Positions 1 to 8,988 of a DNA stretch of 64,000 nucleotides are shown in pieces. Origin of the DNA: Burkholderiales bacterium (GTDB lineage Bacteria > Pseudomonadota > Gammaproteobacteria > Burkholderiales > JAEUOS01); the NCBI GenBank assembly GCA_016790635.1, contig JAEUOR010000080.1, positions 45,947 through 109,946 of the forward strand, in the 5' to 3' direction. A model generated the notes under the pieces. The model saw only the letters and a list, made by a program, of their open reading frames with translations. It had not been told where the DNA came from and ran no database searches. Position 1 is the stretch's first letter; every line of letters starts with the position of its first letter. The translations under genes were made by a program, and so were the position numbers.

Positions 1-1704
1 GAGGGCATGGAAGGCAAGATGTTCGCGCCGCTGGCGCTCACGATCGCGATCGCGCTGGCCATCTCGCTCCTCCTGTCGTTCACGCTCACGCCCATGCTGT
101 GCTCCTACATGCTCAAGGGCGGGGCCGAACACGACACCTGGCTGCTGCGCAAGCTCAAGGCCCCTTACCTGCGCATGCTCGATACCTGCGTGCGCCACCC
201 GGTCAAGGTGGTGTCCGCTGCCGTCGCCGCGCTGCTGGCGAGCCTGGCGATCGTGCCTTTCCTTGGCACCGCGTTCATTCCGACCATGCAGGAGGGTTCG
301 GTCACGCCGGTGATCGTGCGCGTGCCCAAGATCTCCATCGATGAGTCGATCAAGATGGAGTCCGAGGCCATGAAGGCGATCATGACCGTGCCCGAGGCAA
401 AGATGGTGGTCTCGCGCCTGGGCCGCGGTGAATCGCCGGCCGACCCGGGACAGCCGCACGAGTCCGATCCCATCGTCACCTTGAAGCCGCGCGGCGAATG
501 GCGCGACGGGGTGGTCCAGGAGGACATCGCCAACGAGATCCGCGACAAGTTGAAGTCCCTGCCGGGGGTGGAACTCGCCATCAGCCAGCCGATCGCGGCG
601 CGCGTCGACGAGATGGTCTCGGGCGTGCGTTCGCAGGTCGCCATCAAGTTGTTCGGTGACGATCTTGCGCAGCTCAAGGAGACGGGCGACGCGATCGCGC
701 GGGTGCTGTCCTCGATTCGCGGTTCCACCGACCTGCGCGTCGAGCGCGTCTCCGGCCAGGAGTACCTGACCATACGCATCGACCGTTCGGCCATCGCGCG
801 TTACGGCATCAACGTCGAGGACGTCAACAACCTGATCGAGATCGCCGTCAAGGGGCGCGATGCGACCCTGGTCTACGAAGGCGAGCGCCGCTTCGTCGCC
901 ACCGTGCGCTTCCCGGAGAACTACCGCAACAACATCGAAGCCATCTCCAACATCCTTTTCACCTCGCGCTCGGGCGCCGTGGTGCCGCTCAAGGATCTGG
1001 CCGAGATCACGCTCGCCGACGGCCCGGCGCAGGTGTCGCGCGAATCCGCCAAGCGCAGGCTGGTGATCGGCGCCAACGTGCAGGGTCGCGACCTGGGCGG
1101 CTTCGTCGCCGAGGCGCAGGCGAAGATCGCCTCGGAAGTCAAGCTGCCCGAGGGCTATTACCTCGCCTGGGGCGGCCAGTTCGAGAACATGGAGCGCGCG
1201 ATGGCGCGCCTGATGGTCATCATCCCGATCACCATCGGTGCGATCTTCTTCCTGCTCTTCATGCTCTTCAACTCGGTGCGCTATGCGACGCTCGTCATCA
1301 CGGTCCTGCCGCTGGCCGCCATCGGCGGCATCGTCGGTCTGGCCGTCAGCGGCGAATACCTGAGCGTGCCGGCCGCGGTCGGCTTCATCAACCTGTGGGG
1401 CATCGCCGTCCTCAACGGCGTGGTGCTGGTGAGCTTCATCCGCCAGTTGCGCGAGCAGGGCATGGACCAGCTGCATGCCATCATCGATGGTTGTACGCAC
1501 CGCTTCCGGCCGGTCATGATGACAGCCTCGGTGGCGATGCTCGCGCTGATCCCGATGCTGTTTTCGACCGGCCCCGGCTCCGAGGTCACGCGCCCGCTGG
1601 CGGTCGTCGTGATCGGCGGCCTGTTCTCCTCGACCGCCCTGACACTGCTGGTGGTGCCGGTCCTGTATCGCTGGTTCGAGGAGAAGACTGCCAAGGAGGC
1701 CTAG
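1..1704 (+). CDS. Heavy-metal efflux RND permease (CzcA/CusA type), 3' part only
   Basis: This is the inner-membrane proton-driven pump subunit of a tripartite metal-cation exporter. The reading frame is open from base 1, so the gene begins upstream; about 567 of the usual 1030-1050 residues are present. The visible part starts inside the central membrane bundle (FAPLALTIAIALAISLLLSF), continues with the second periplasmic porter region (FIPTMQEGSV is typical of the HME-RND family), and ends with the last membrane bundle around positions 1200-1680. The metal specificity cannot be read from this part. The stop codon lies two bases before the next start, and the Shine-Dalgarno AAGGAGG for that gene lies inside this gene's 3' end, so the two genes are co-transcribed and probably translationally coupled. 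Confidence 0.9.
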   Translation, partial: EGMEGKMFAPLALTIAIALAISLLLSFTLTPMLCSYMLKGGAEHDTWLLRKLKAPYLRMLDTCVRHPVKVVSAAVAALLASLAIVPFLGTAFIPTMQEGSVTPVIVRVPKISIDESIKMESEAMKAIMTVPEAKMVVSRLGRGESPADPGQPHESDPIVTLKPRGEWRDGVVQEDIANEIRDKLKSLPGVELAISQPIAARVDEMVSGVRSQVAIKLFGDDLAQLKETGDAIARVLSSIRGSTDLRVERVSGQEYLTIRIDRSAIARYGINVEDVNNLIEIAVKGRDATLVYEGERRFVATVRFPENYRNNIEAISNILFTSRSGAVVPLKDLAEITLADGPAQVSRESAKRRLVIGANVQGRDLGGFVAEAQAKIASEVKLPEGYYLAWGGQFENMERAMARLMVIIPITIGAIFFLLFMLFNSVRYATLVITVLPLAAIGGIVGLAVSGEYLSVPAAVGFINLWGIAVLNGVVLVSFIRQLREQGMDQLHAIIDGCTHRFRPVMMTASVAMLALIPMLFSTGPGSEVTRPLAVVVIGGLFSSTALTLLVVPVLYRWFEEKTAKEA

Positions 1705-1706
1705 TC

Positions 1707-2009
1707 ATGAAGAAGGTGACCGCGATCGTTCGACCCGCCCGTCTGGAGGCGCTGCGCGGCACGCTGCGACGCCTGCCGGGCTTTCCCGGCATGACCGTGA
1801 CCTCCTGTGGCGGCATTACCGCTCCCGACCGCCTCGGCGATGCAGCCGATCCGCTGACCGACTTCACTCCCAAGGTGCGTGTCGAGGTGGTCGCCGAGGA
1901 CGACGTCGCGCTGCTGGTCGTCGATGCGATCCGCAAGTTTGCCGCGACTGGCCAGATCGGCGACGGCATCGTCTGGCTGGTTCCAGTCGAGGCGGCCTGG
2001 CGCATTTAA
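1707..2009 (+). CDS. PII-like regulatory protein linked to metal RND pump (PII-NG type)
   Basis: A 100-residue protein with the PII fold signature: an opening beta strand (KKVTAIVRPARLEALRGTL), a T-loop region rich in Gly/Asp around residues 30-50, and the C-terminal strand GDGIVWLVPVEAAWRI. It is close to the usual PII length but lacks the GlnB/GlnK T-loop tyrosine context. Known from the family: a PII subgroup encoded beside CusA/CzcA-type pumps has been described (PII-NG). The gene follows the pump gene by two bases with an ideal SD, which fits that subgroup. The inference is a nucleotide-sensing protein that modulates metal efflux; its ligand is unknown. Confidence 0.75.
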   Translation: MKKVTAIVRPARLEALRGTLRRLPGFPGMTVTSCGGITAPDRLGDAADPLTDFTPKVRVEVVAEDDVALLVVDAIRKFAATGQIGDGIVWLVPVEAAWRI

Positions 2010-2132
2010 GGGCCCTCCGCGAGGGTATGGGCCGGGCGCCGCGCTGCGGTAAGCTGGCATCAGCGCGAGCGCGGGACTCAAGCCCCGACCGCGCGTCGTG
2101 AGTCTCATCTTGCCCCACCGCGCGACCTGCGC

Positions 2133-3068
2133 ATGAATCTAGATCCCGTCATCCTGTTCTTCCTCCTGGGCATCGTCGCGCGCCTCGTGCGCTCCGACCT
2201 GCGCCTGCCCGAGCCGATCTACGAGGCCTTGTCGGTCTACCTGCTGCTGGCCCTGGGGTTGAAGGGCGGCATGGAGCTGTCGCGCCATGCGCTCACTACC
2301 CTGGTGCCGCAGACCCTGGCAGTCATCGCGCTCGGGTGCGTGCTGCCGCTTGTGGCCTACGCGCTCCTGCGCGGCCCCGCGCGGCAGGCGCGACCCGACG
2401 CCGCCGCCATCGCGGCGCACTACGGTTCGGTCAGCGTGGTCACCTTCGCCGCCGGGGTCGCGTGGCTGGAAGCGCGCGCCATCCCCTGGGAGCCTTACCT
2501 GGCGCTTTTCCTCGCAGTCATGGAGGTGCCGGGCATCGTCGTCGGCGTGTTGCTCGCGCGCGGGGTGGGCGCCGGTGCCGCGCTGGGGCCGATGCTGCGC
2601 GAGGTGCTGGCCGGCAAGAGCGTGCTGCTTCTGATCGGCGGCATCCTGATCGGCGCGCTGTTGGGGCCCACGGGCATGCAGCCGCTCAAGCCCTGGTTCG
2701 TCGACCTCTTCAAGGGGGCCTTGTGCCTCTTCATGCTCGAACTGGGCCTGGTGACCGGCCGGCAGTTGGGGCAATTGAAGCGCAGCGGCGCGCGCCTGGC
2801 GGTGTTCGCGCTTGTGATCCCGCCGCTTTTCGGCCTGGCTGGCGCCCTCCTGGGTGCCGCGTTGGGCCTGTCGGTGGGCGGTACCATGCTCCTGGGTGTG
2901 CTGGCGGCCAGCGCCTCGTACATCGCCGCGCCCGCCGCCATGCGCGTGGCCGTGCCCGAGGCCAATCCGGGCCTGTCGCTGCCGATCGTGCTCGGGCTGA
3001 CCTTTCCCCTCAACGTCTTTGTCGGCCTGGGCCTGTACCATGCCTACGCAATCCATCTCGTGAGGTGA
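2133..3068 (+). CDS. SbtA-family sodium-dependent bicarbonate permease
   Basis: A 311-residue, strongly hydrophobic protein with about ten membrane segments and a two-fold repeated layout typical of SbtA (DUF897). The first half begins with DPVILFFLLGIVARLVRSDLRLPEPIYE and has the GLKGGMELS motif; the second half repeats the pattern from about residue 165 (KSVLLLIGGILIGALLG). SbtA proteins import bicarbonate with sodium in cyanobacteria, while many proteobacterial members are uncharacterised. The next gene, four bases downstream, encodes an SbtB-like PII protein, the known partner of SbtA, which strengthens the assignment. A role in inorganic carbon supply or in transport of another anion cannot be separated here. 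Confidence 0.85.
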   Translation: MNLDPVILFFLLGIVARLVRSDLRLPEPIYEALSVYLLLALGLKGGMELSRHALTTLVPQTLAVIALGCVLPLVAYALLRGPARQARPDAAAIAAHYGSVSVVTFAAGVAWLEARAIPWEPYLALFLAVMEVPGIVVGVLLARGVGAGAALGPMLREVLAGKSVLLLIGGILIGALLGPTGMQPLKPWFVDLFKGALCLFMLELGLVTGRQLGQLKRSGARLAVFALVIPPLFGLAGALLGAALGLSVGGTMLLGVLAASASYIAAPAAMRVAVPEANPGLSLPIVLGLTFPLNVFVGLGLYHAYAIHLVR

Positions 3069-3071
3069 ATC

Positions 3072-3383
3072 GTGAACAACGCCTGGCATGCGCGCAAACT
3101 CCTGACCGTCATCGCCGAGGCGGCGCTGGAGCGCGCGCTGGTGGCAGCGGCCCGGGCGGCCGGCGCCGGCGGCTACACGGTCTCGGAGGTGCGCGGCGGC
3201 GGCAGCGCGGGCGAGCGATCCGGCGAATGGGAAGGCGAGCGCTCGATCGAATTCCGCGTGGTCTGCGACGACGCCATCGCCGAACACCTGGCGGGATTGA
3301 TCATGCGCGAGTACGCCGACAACTATTCGCTGGTCCTGTACGTGAGCGATGTCGGGGTGCGGCGCGGGCAGCGTTTTCCGTAG
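3072..3383 (+). CDS. SbtB-like PII signalling protein
   Basis: A 103-residue protein starting at GTG, with the SD-like GAGGTGA overlapping the sbtA stop. It shows PII-like architecture: an N-terminal strand (KLLTVIAEAALERALVAAARAAG), a glycine-rich loop (VRGGGSAGERSGEWEG) where SbtB carries its T-loop, and the strand-helix-strand FRVVCDDAIAEHLAGLIMREY ending in SLVLYVSDVGV. Known SbtB proteins bind adenine nucleotides including cAMP and regulate SbtA. No C-terminal CGPxGC-type redox motif is visible. Adjacency to the permease makes regulation of that permease the likely role. Confidence 0.75.
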   Translation: MNNAWHARKLLTVIAEAALERALVAAARAAGAGGYTVSEVRGGGSAGERSGEWEGERSIEFRVVCDDAIAEHLAGLIMREYADNYSLVLYVSDVGVRRGQRFP

Positions 3384-3386
3384 CAA

Positions 3387-3408
3387 GGCCGCATGAATGC
3401 GCGCGGCC
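3387..3408. terminator. Possible bidirectional hairpin between convergent genes
   Basis: Six-base arms GGCCGC and GCGGCC flank a ten-base loop in the 31-bp gap between the convergent SbtB-like and phoR genes. There is no U-tract on either strand, so this is a weak call based on position and symmetry. Confidence 0.3.
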
Positions 3409-3414
3409 GCACGC

Positions 3415-4713
3415 TCAGGCGATCCGGCGCGCGGGCAGGATGGCGCGGAAGGTGCTGCCGCGCCCGACTTCGCTCTCGATCTCCAGACGCCCGTCGTGGC
3501 GCGCCAGCGCGTGCTTGACAATCGCCAGTCCCAGGCCGGTGCCGCCGGTTTCGCGCGAGCGCGACTTGTCGACCCGGTAGAAGCGTTCGGTCAGGCGCGG
3601 CACATGCTCCGCGGCGATGCCGGGGCCGTCGTCGCTGACCGTGAACTCCACGCCGTCGGTGCAGCGCCCGAAGCGCACGTGGACGTGGCCGCCGGGCGGC
3701 GTGTGCCGCACCGCGTTGGAGACCAGGTTGGCGAAAGCCGAACGCAGTTCGTCCATCGCACCGGTCAGCATGATCGGCTCGGTCCGGATGTCGATGCTGT
3801 GCTGCCCGTCCGACAGCGCGCGCGCCTCGTCGCCGATGGCATTGACCAGCGCGTCGCCGGCGAATTCCTCGTCGCGCCCCGGCGAAAGGCTCGCCTCCAG
3901 GCGCGAGAGGGTCAGCAGGTCCTCGATCAGGCGCTGCATGCGCTGGGTCTGGTCGAGCATGACGCGCTCGATGCCGGCGCGCCGGGATGCATCCAGGTCC
4001 GGTTGATCGATGAGTTGTTCCAGGTAGCCGCCCACGACCGTCAGCGGGGTACGCAATTCGTGCGAGATGTTGGCGATGAAGTCGCGCCGCATGGTCTCGA
4101 CACGCACGAAGGACGTGATATCTCGCGACACCACCATGCGGCGGGTTTCCTGGTAGGGCAACAGCTGCACCGACAGCGCGGTCTGCGCGACCGGATCGGT
4201 GATGGTGAGCGGCTCGCGGAAGTCGGCACGCATCAGGTACTCGGTGAAGGACGGCGCGCGCACCAGGTTCAGGACCAGGAAACCGCGGTCGCGATCCAGC
4301 TTGAGTCCCAGGTGTTTCTCAGCCGAAGGGTTGCACCACTCGATGAGTCCGCCGCGGTCGAGGATGACGATGCCGTCCGGCAGCGCGCTGGTGGCCTGGA
4401 TGAAGCGGTTGAGTTCCTCGGCGACCTGGTCGCGTTGCCTGACTTCGCGGCGGCGCGCGCGGCGCATCTCGGCGAACACCGTCGACCAGGCGCCGTAGGC
4501 GGCCGGCAGTTCCAGCGGCGTCTCGGGATGGTCGGTCTGGTGCACCCAGTCGGCCACCCGCTTCAGGTAGAAGAGGTGCAGCGAAGTGAGGACTCCGAGT
4601 CCGAGCACGCCGACCACCAGACCGGCGACCAGCCCGTAGAAGACATAGGCCAGCAGCGCCACGAAGGCGATCAGGGCAAAACGCAGGATGACCGGTAACC
4701 AGAAGCGGGACAA
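3415..4713 (-). CDS. phoR: Phosphate regulon sensor histidine kinase PhoR
   Basis: A 432-residue membrane histidine kinase that phosphorylates PhoB when phosphate is limiting. Two membrane helices occupy about residues 7-50, followed by a PAS domain (LPDGIVILDRGGLIEWCNPSA, about 111-130). The HisKA H-box FIANISHELRTPL puts the phosphoacceptor at His218, and the ATPase domain has the N-box near SNAVRHTPPGG and G-boxes DDGPGIA and GTGLGLAIVKHAL. Length and architecture match proteobacterial PhoR, which has almost no periplasmic part. The start is TTG without a good SD; no ATG or GTG is available in frame upstream. It lies 27 bases behind phoB as the last gene of the pst-pho operon. Confidence 0.95.
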   Translation of the reverse strand: MSRFWLPVILRFALIAFVALLAYVFYGLVAGLVVGVLGLGVLTSLHLFYLKRVADWVHQTDHPETPLELPAAYGAWSTVFAEMRRARRREVRQRDQVAEELNRFIQATSALPDGIVILDRGGLIEWCNPSAEKHLGLKLDRDRGFLVLNLVRAPSFTEYLMRADFREPLTITDPVAQTALSVQLLPYQETRRMVVSRDITSFVRVETMRRDFIANISHELRTPLTVVGGYLEQLIDQPDLDASRRAGIERVMLDQTQRMQRLIEDLLTLSRLEASLSPGRDEEFAGDALVNAIGDEARALSDGQHSIDIRTEPIMLTGAMDELRSAFANLVSNAVRHTPPGGHVHVRFGRCTDGVEFTVSDDGPGIAAEHVPRLTERFYRVDKSRSRETGGTGLGLAIVKHALARHDGRLEIESEVGRGSTFRAILPARRIA

Positions 4714-4740
4714 GCGTGGCGGGCGGGAGCGGACGATTCC

Positions 4741-5445
4741 TCAATTATCCACGCTCGCGCGGGAAAGCCGGTACCCGGCGCCGCGCACGGTCTGCACCAG
4801 TCCTTCGGCATCCTGCGCTGCGAGCGCTTTTCGCAATCGCAGGATGTGCACGTCGACGGTGCGTTCCTCGATGAAGGCATGGTCGCCCCATACCTGGTCG
4901 AGCAGTTGCGAGCGGGAGAAGACCCGCTCCGGGTGCGCCGCCAGAAAGCGCAGAAGCTTGAACTCCGTGGCGCCCATCTCGAGCGCCTTGCCATGCGCGC
5001 GCGCCTCGTGGCGCGAGGGATCGACCGTCAGCGGACCATAGACGATGGGTTCGTCCGCGTGTTCCGGCGCGCGCCGGCGCAGGAGCGCGTTGACGCGGGC
5101 CACCAGTTCACGCGGCGAAAACGGCTTGGTGATGTAGTCGTCGGCGCCGGCGTCGAGCCCGGCGATCTTGTCGGATTCCTCCGCGCGCGCCGTCAGCATG
5201 ATGATCGGCAGGCTGCGGGTGCGCGCATCGGCGCGCAGCGCGCGCGACAACTGCACGCCGGACTCGCCGGGCAGCATCCAGTCGATGATCAGGAGGTCCG
5301 GCAGCACTTCGCGCACGGCGTCGAGCGCGGCGCCGACGTCCATGGCGCGCAGGATGCGGTAACCCTTGGGGGCCAAGGTGAATTCCAGCAAATCGAGGAT
5401 CGCCGGCTCGTCCTCGACCAAGAGGATCGTGGTGTCGAGTGGCAT
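4741..5445 (-). CDS. phoB: Phosphate regulon response regulator PhoB
   Basis: A 234-residue OmpR/PhoB-type transcription factor. The receiver domain has the acidic pocket EDE at residues 11-13, phosphoacceptor Asp55 (LLIIDWMLPG) and the conserved lysine in DDYITKPFSPREL. The winged-helix domain begins near residue 130 and ends with VDVHILRLRKAL and the canonical TVRGAGYRL. PhoB binds pairs of 7-bp repeats spaced by 11 bp; several such arrays are present in the next 10 kb. The gene lies between phoU and phoR in one operon. Confidence 0.96.
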   Translation of the reverse strand: MPLDTTILLVEDEPAILDLLEFTLAPKGYRILRAMDVGAALDAVREVLPDLLIIDWMLPGESGVQLSRALRADARTRSLPIIMLTARAEESDKIAGLDAGADDYITKPFSPRELVARVNALLRRRAPEHADEPIVYGPLTVDPSRHEARAHGKALEMGATEFKLLRFLAAHPERVFSRSQLLDQVWGDHAFIEERTVDVHILRLRKALAAQDAEGLVQTVRGAGYRLSRASVDN

Positions 5446-5463
5446 GGTCGAACGTGTGTCCGC

Positions 5464-6162
5464 TCAGCCGAGCGCGTTTTCCACCGCAGGGTAGGAGTGG
5501 CGCACATCCATGCCTTCCGCGACGAACACCACATACTCGGCGATGTTCTTGGCGTGGTCGCCCACCCGCTCCAGGGCCTTGGCGATCCACACCACGTCGA
5601 GCGCGGTGGAGATGGTGCGCGGATCCTCCATCATGAAGGTGATCAGTTCGCGCAGGATGGAACGGAACTCGCTGTCGATCTGCAAGTCCTTGAGGATGAT
5701 GCGCTTTGCCGCCTCGGCATCGATGCGAGCAAAGGCGTCCAGCGCGTCCTTCAGCATGCCCACCGCAATGCCGGCGGCGACATGCACATCGGAGAAGCCG
5801 GGCAGCTCGACCATGCCGCGCCCGTGCAGCTGGCGGGCGATGCGGGCGATCTTGGCGGCCTCGTCGCCGACGCGTTCGAGGTCGGTCACGGCCTTGACCA
5901 CCGCCATCACCAGGCGCAGGTCGCCCGCGGTCGGCTGGCGGCGGGCGATCACGTGGTTGCAGCGATTGTCCATCTCCACTTCCAGGGCGTTGACCTTCTC
6001 TTCGTTGCGCCGTACCTCCTCGAGCAACTCGAGTTCGCCGCTGCCATAGGCAGCCAGCGCCTGCCGCACCTGCTGCTCGACCAGCCCGCCCATCTGCAGC
6101 ATGCGCGTGCGGATTTCCTCCAGGTCGGCGTCGTACTGGGTCGAGATGTGTTCCTTGTTCAT
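5464..6162 (-). CDS. phoU: Phosphate transport regulator PhoU
   Basis: A 232-residue cytoplasmic helical protein made of two PhoU three-helix repeats, for example GGLVEQQVRQALAAY and MNRCNHV-like segments in repeat one, and VAEGMDV near the C terminus. PhoU connects the Pst transporter to PhoR and keeps the regulon off when phosphate is sufficient. The start MNKEHISTQYDADLEEIR is chosen because GGAGG lies five bases ahead of its ATG and because it matches the family N terminus. The longer open frame upstream overlaps pstB and is not coding. Confidence 0.95.
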   Translation of the reverse strand: MNKEHISTQYDADLEEIRTRMLQMGGLVEQQVRQALAAYGSGELELLEEVRRNEEKVNALEVEMDNRCNHVIARRQPTAGDLRLVMAVVKAVTDLERVGDEAAKIARIARQLHGRGMVELPGFSDVHVAAGIAVGMLKDALDAFARIDAEAAKRIILKDLQIDSEFRSILRELITFMMEDPRTISTALDVVWIAKALERVGDHAKNIAEYVVFVAEGMDVRHSYPAVENALG

Positions 6163-6182
6163 GGCTGCCTCCGCGCTTCCGG

Positions 6183-6992
6183 TCAGCCGAAGCGGCCGGT
6201 GATGTAGTCCTCGGTCGCCCTGACCTTGGGTTTGATGAAGATCTGGTCGGTCTCGCCGAACTCGATCAGGTCGCCAAGATACATGTAGGCGGTGTAGTCG
6301 GATGCGCGCGCGGCCTGTTGCATGTTGTGCGTGACGATCACGACCGTGTATTCCTTCTTGAGCTCGCCGATCAATTCCTCGATATAGCCGGTCGAGATCG
6401 GGTCCAGGGCCGAGCAGGGCTCGTCCATGAGCAGGATCTGCGGGCGGATCGCCACCGCACGCGCGATGCACAGGCGCTGCTGCTGTCCGCCCGAGAGGCC
6501 ATTGCCCGACTGCATCAGCTTGTCCTTGACCTCGTTCCACAACGCGGCCTTGGTGAGCGCCCATTCGACGCGGTCCTCGAGCACCGAGCGCGGCAGCTTC
6601 TCGAAAAGCTTGATGCCGAAGGCGATGTTGTCGAAGATCGACATCGGGAACGGCGTCGGTTTCTGGAACACCATGCCGATCTGTGCGCGGATCAGGCCGA
6701 CGTCGCGCTTGGTCGTGAGCAGGTTCTCGCCGTCCATCAGGATCTCGCCTTCAGCGCGCTGTTCCGGGTAGAGCTCGAACATGCGGTTGAAGGTGCGCAG
6801 GAGCGTCGACTTGCCGCAGCCCGACGGGCCGATGAAGGCCGTGACGCGCTTTTCCGGAATGCGCAGCGTCACGTCCTTCAGGGCGCGAAAACCGCCGTAG
6901 AAGAAATTGAGGTTGTTGACCGTCAGCTTGGGCGGCGGGGCGGGGCCGTTGCCGGTCTTGGCGGCGACTTCGGTGGTGATGGTGGCTGACAT
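6183..6992 (-). CDS. pstB: Phosphate ABC transporter ATPase PstB
   Basis: A 269-residue ABC ATPase that energises high-affinity phosphate uptake. Walker A is GPSGCGKSTLL (around residue 54), the signature is LSGGQQQRLCIARA, Walker B is ILLMDEPCSALDP, and the switch histidine is in VIVTHNMQQAAR. Lengths and motifs are those of PstB, including FQKPTPFPMSIFDN, which is specific for this subfamily. It follows pstA by four bases and precedes phoU by twenty. Confidence 0.97.
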   Translation of the reverse strand: MSATITTEVAAKTGNGPAPPPKLTVNNLNFFYGGFRALKDVTLRIPEKRVTAFIGPSGCGKSTLLRTFNRMFELYPEQRAEGEILMDGENLLTTKRDVGLIRAQIGMVFQKPTPFPMSIFDNIAFGIKLFEKLPRSVLEDRVEWALTKAALWNEVKDKLMQSGNGLSGGQQQRLCIARAVAIRPQILLMDEPCSALDPISTGYIEELIGELKKEYTVVIVTHNMQQAARASDYTAYMYLGDLIEFGETDQIFIKPKVRATEDYITGRFG

Positions 6993-6996
6993 GGAC

Positions 6997-7866
6997 TCAG
7001 TGTTTCTTGGAAAGAATGATGCGCGCGATGATGTTGAGGATCAACACCGCGCCGGTAATGAGCGCGGCGCCGCCCCAGGCCAGGCGTTGCCAGTCCTCGA
7101 ACGGACTCATCGCGAACTGGAAGATGACCACCGGCAGGTTGGCCATCGGCGCGTTCATGTTGGTCGACCAGAACTGGTTGTTGAGCGCCGTGAAGAGCAG
7201 CGGCGCGGTCTCGCCCGAAATGCGTGCCACCGCAAGCAGCACCCCGGTAAGGATGCCGGCGCGCGCTGCGCGGTAGCAGACCATGGTGACCATCTTCCAC
7301 ATCGGACAGCCGAGCGCGAAGGCCGCTTCGCGCAGCGAGTTGGGCACCAGTTTCAGCATGTCGTCGGTGGTGCGCACCACCACCGGGATCACGATCAGGG
7401 ACAGCGCGAACGAGCCGGCCCAGCCGGAAAAATGCTTCATGTGCGCGACGTAGATCGTGTAGATGAAGAGCCCGATGATGATCGAAGGCGCCGACAGCAA
7501 CATGTCGTTCAGGAAGCGGGTCGAGCGTGCCAGCCATGAGCTGCGTCCGTACTCGGCCAGATAGGTGCCTGCCAGCACGCCGATGGGCGTGCCGATGAGC
7601 GTGCCGAAGCCGACCATCATGAGGCTGCCGACGATCGCGTTGGCCAGCCCGCCGCCCTCGGCGCCCGGCGGCGGCGTCATTTCGAAGAGGATCGAGGGCC
7701 GCAGCGCCGCCGCGCCCTCCCACAAGAGGGTGAGCAGGATCCAGACCAGCCAGACGATGCCGTAGACCAGCATCGACAGCGAAATGGCCATGAGGATCGC
7801 ATTGCGCCTGCGGCGCGCGATGTAGATCGGGTTGGACTCCGAGATCGGGCCCGTCTGCGGGTTCAT
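6997..7866 (-). CDS. pstA: Phosphate ABC transporter permease PstA
   Basis: A 289-residue inner-membrane permease with about six helices. The cytoplasmic coupling motif (EAAFALGCPMWKMVTMV) contacts PstB. The start ATG (MNPQTGPISESNP) overlaps the pstC stop as ATGA, the usual arrangement for translational coupling. The first helix begins near residue 25 after a short cytoplasmic tail. The longer in-frame extension upstream lies antiparallel-free inside pstC and is rejected. Confidence 0.95.
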   Translation of the reverse strand: MNPQTGPISESNPIYIARRRRNAILMAISLSMLVYGIVWLVWILLTLLWEGAAALRPSILFEMTPPPGAEGGGLANAIVGSLMMVGFGTLIGTPIGVLAGTYLAEYGRSSWLARSTRFLNDMLLSAPSIIIGLFIYTIYVAHMKHFSGWAGSFALSLIVIPVVVRTTDDMLKLVPNSLREAAFALGCPMWKMVTMVCYRAARAGILTGVLLAVARISGETAPLLFTALNNQFWSTNMNAPMANLPVVIFQFAMSPFEDWQRLAWGGAALITGAVLILNIIARIILSKKH

Positions 7867-8870
7867 GTGCGGCTCCCTTCGTTGCGAGCCAGGCGCGACA
7901 GCATCAGTTTCGACAGCGCCAGGACGATGGTCGTCAGGAGAAACAGGATCAAGCCCAGTTCGATCAGCGCCGCCGGGTAGAGGTCGCCGGTCGCCTCGGT
8001 GAATTCGTTGGCCAGCGCCGAGGCGATGCTGTTGCCCGGCGCGAACAGGGACGAGGACAGCCTGTGCGCGTTGCCGATGACGAAGGTGACCGCCATGGTC
8101 TCGCCCAGAGCGCGACCCAGGCCCAGCATGATGCCGCCGACCACGCCGACCTTGGTGTAAGGCAGCACGACCTTCCACATTACCTCCCAGGTGGTGGCGC
8201 CGAGGCCATAGGCCGATTCCTTGAGCAGCGGCGGCACCAGCTCGAATACGTCGCGCATGACCGCGGCGATGAAGGGGATCACCATGATGGAGAGAATGAG
8301 GCCCGCGGTGAACATGCCGATGCCGATGGGCGGGCCGGCGAAGAGGAAGCCGATGCCGGGAATGCCGCCCAGAACCGCCACCAGCGTCGGCTGCACATAG
8401 GTCATGAAGAGCGGCGCGAATACGAACAGGCCCCACATGCCATAGATGATCGACGGGATCGCGGCAAGGAGTTCGATCGCGGTGCCGAGCGGACGCTTGA
8501 GCCACCCGGGGCAGAGCTCGGTCAGATACATGGCGATGCCGAAGCTGACCGGGACGCCGATCAGCATGGCGATGAATGCGGTGACCAAGGTGCCGACGAT
8601 GGGAACGAGCGCGCCGAATTCCTCCTTGACCGGGTCCCACTCGGCGGTGACGATGAAGGCGGCGCCGAACTTGGAAAGCGACGGCATGCTGGCGATCACC
8701 AGCGACACCAGGATCGCGGCCAGGAGGCTGAAGACGATCAGCGCGGCGCCGCGCGTCAGGTTGCGGAACAGGAGGTCCGCGACAGGATTCGCGGCGATCT
8801 GGCGCGGGGCTTCCGGAGCAGGAACCGCCGTCGCGGCGGAGTCGTCTGTGGGCATCAGGACCGAACTCAT
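7863..8870 (-). CDS. pstC: Phosphate ABC transporter permease PstC
   Basis: A 335-residue permease, partner of PstA. It has a polar N terminus of about 35 residues, then six or so membrane helices. The PstC hallmark LLAAIPSIIYGMWGLFVFAP is present, as is the coupling segment ESAYGLGATTWEVMWKVVLP. It follows pstS by 118 bases, a gap slightly larger than elsewhere in the operon and suitable for RNA processing after the highly expressed binding protein, although no strong hairpin was identified there. Confidence 0.96.
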   Translation of the reverse strand: MSSVLMPTDDSAATAVPAPEAPRQIAANPVADLLFRNLTRGAALIVFSLLAAILVSLVIASMPSLSKFGAAFIVTAEWDPVKEEFGALVPIVGTLVTAFIAMLIGVPVSFGIAMYLTELCPGWLKRPLGTAIELLAAIPSIIYGMWGLFVFAPLFMTYVQPTLVAVLGGIPGIGFLFAGPPIGIGMFTAGLILSIMVIPFIAAVMRDVFELVPPLLKESAYGLGATTWEVMWKVVLPYTKVGVVGGIMLGLGRALGETMAVTFVIGNAHRLSSSLFAPGNSIASALANEFTEATGDLYPAALIELGLILFLLTTIVLALSKLMLSRLARNEGSRT

Positions 8871-8988
8871 GGGTCAGTTCCCGGGAGTATGCAGGGTTTT
8901 GCGGTCACAGGGACCGCAGCGGCCCATGCCGCCCGTGTTGCGGGGGCAGCATGGGAGATGGAAGGAACGACCGGTGGAGCGGGCTGGA

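Noticed and set aside
2139..3521. 460-codon minus-strand frame opposite the SbtA/SbtB genes
   Set aside because: Low-complexity shadow of hydrophobic codons; the plus strand has about ten membrane helices and SbtA motifs.
5464..6564. N-terminally extended PhoU frame
   Set aside because: The extra 134 residues overlap pstB and are not PhoU-like; the internal ATG has GGAGG and the family N terminus.
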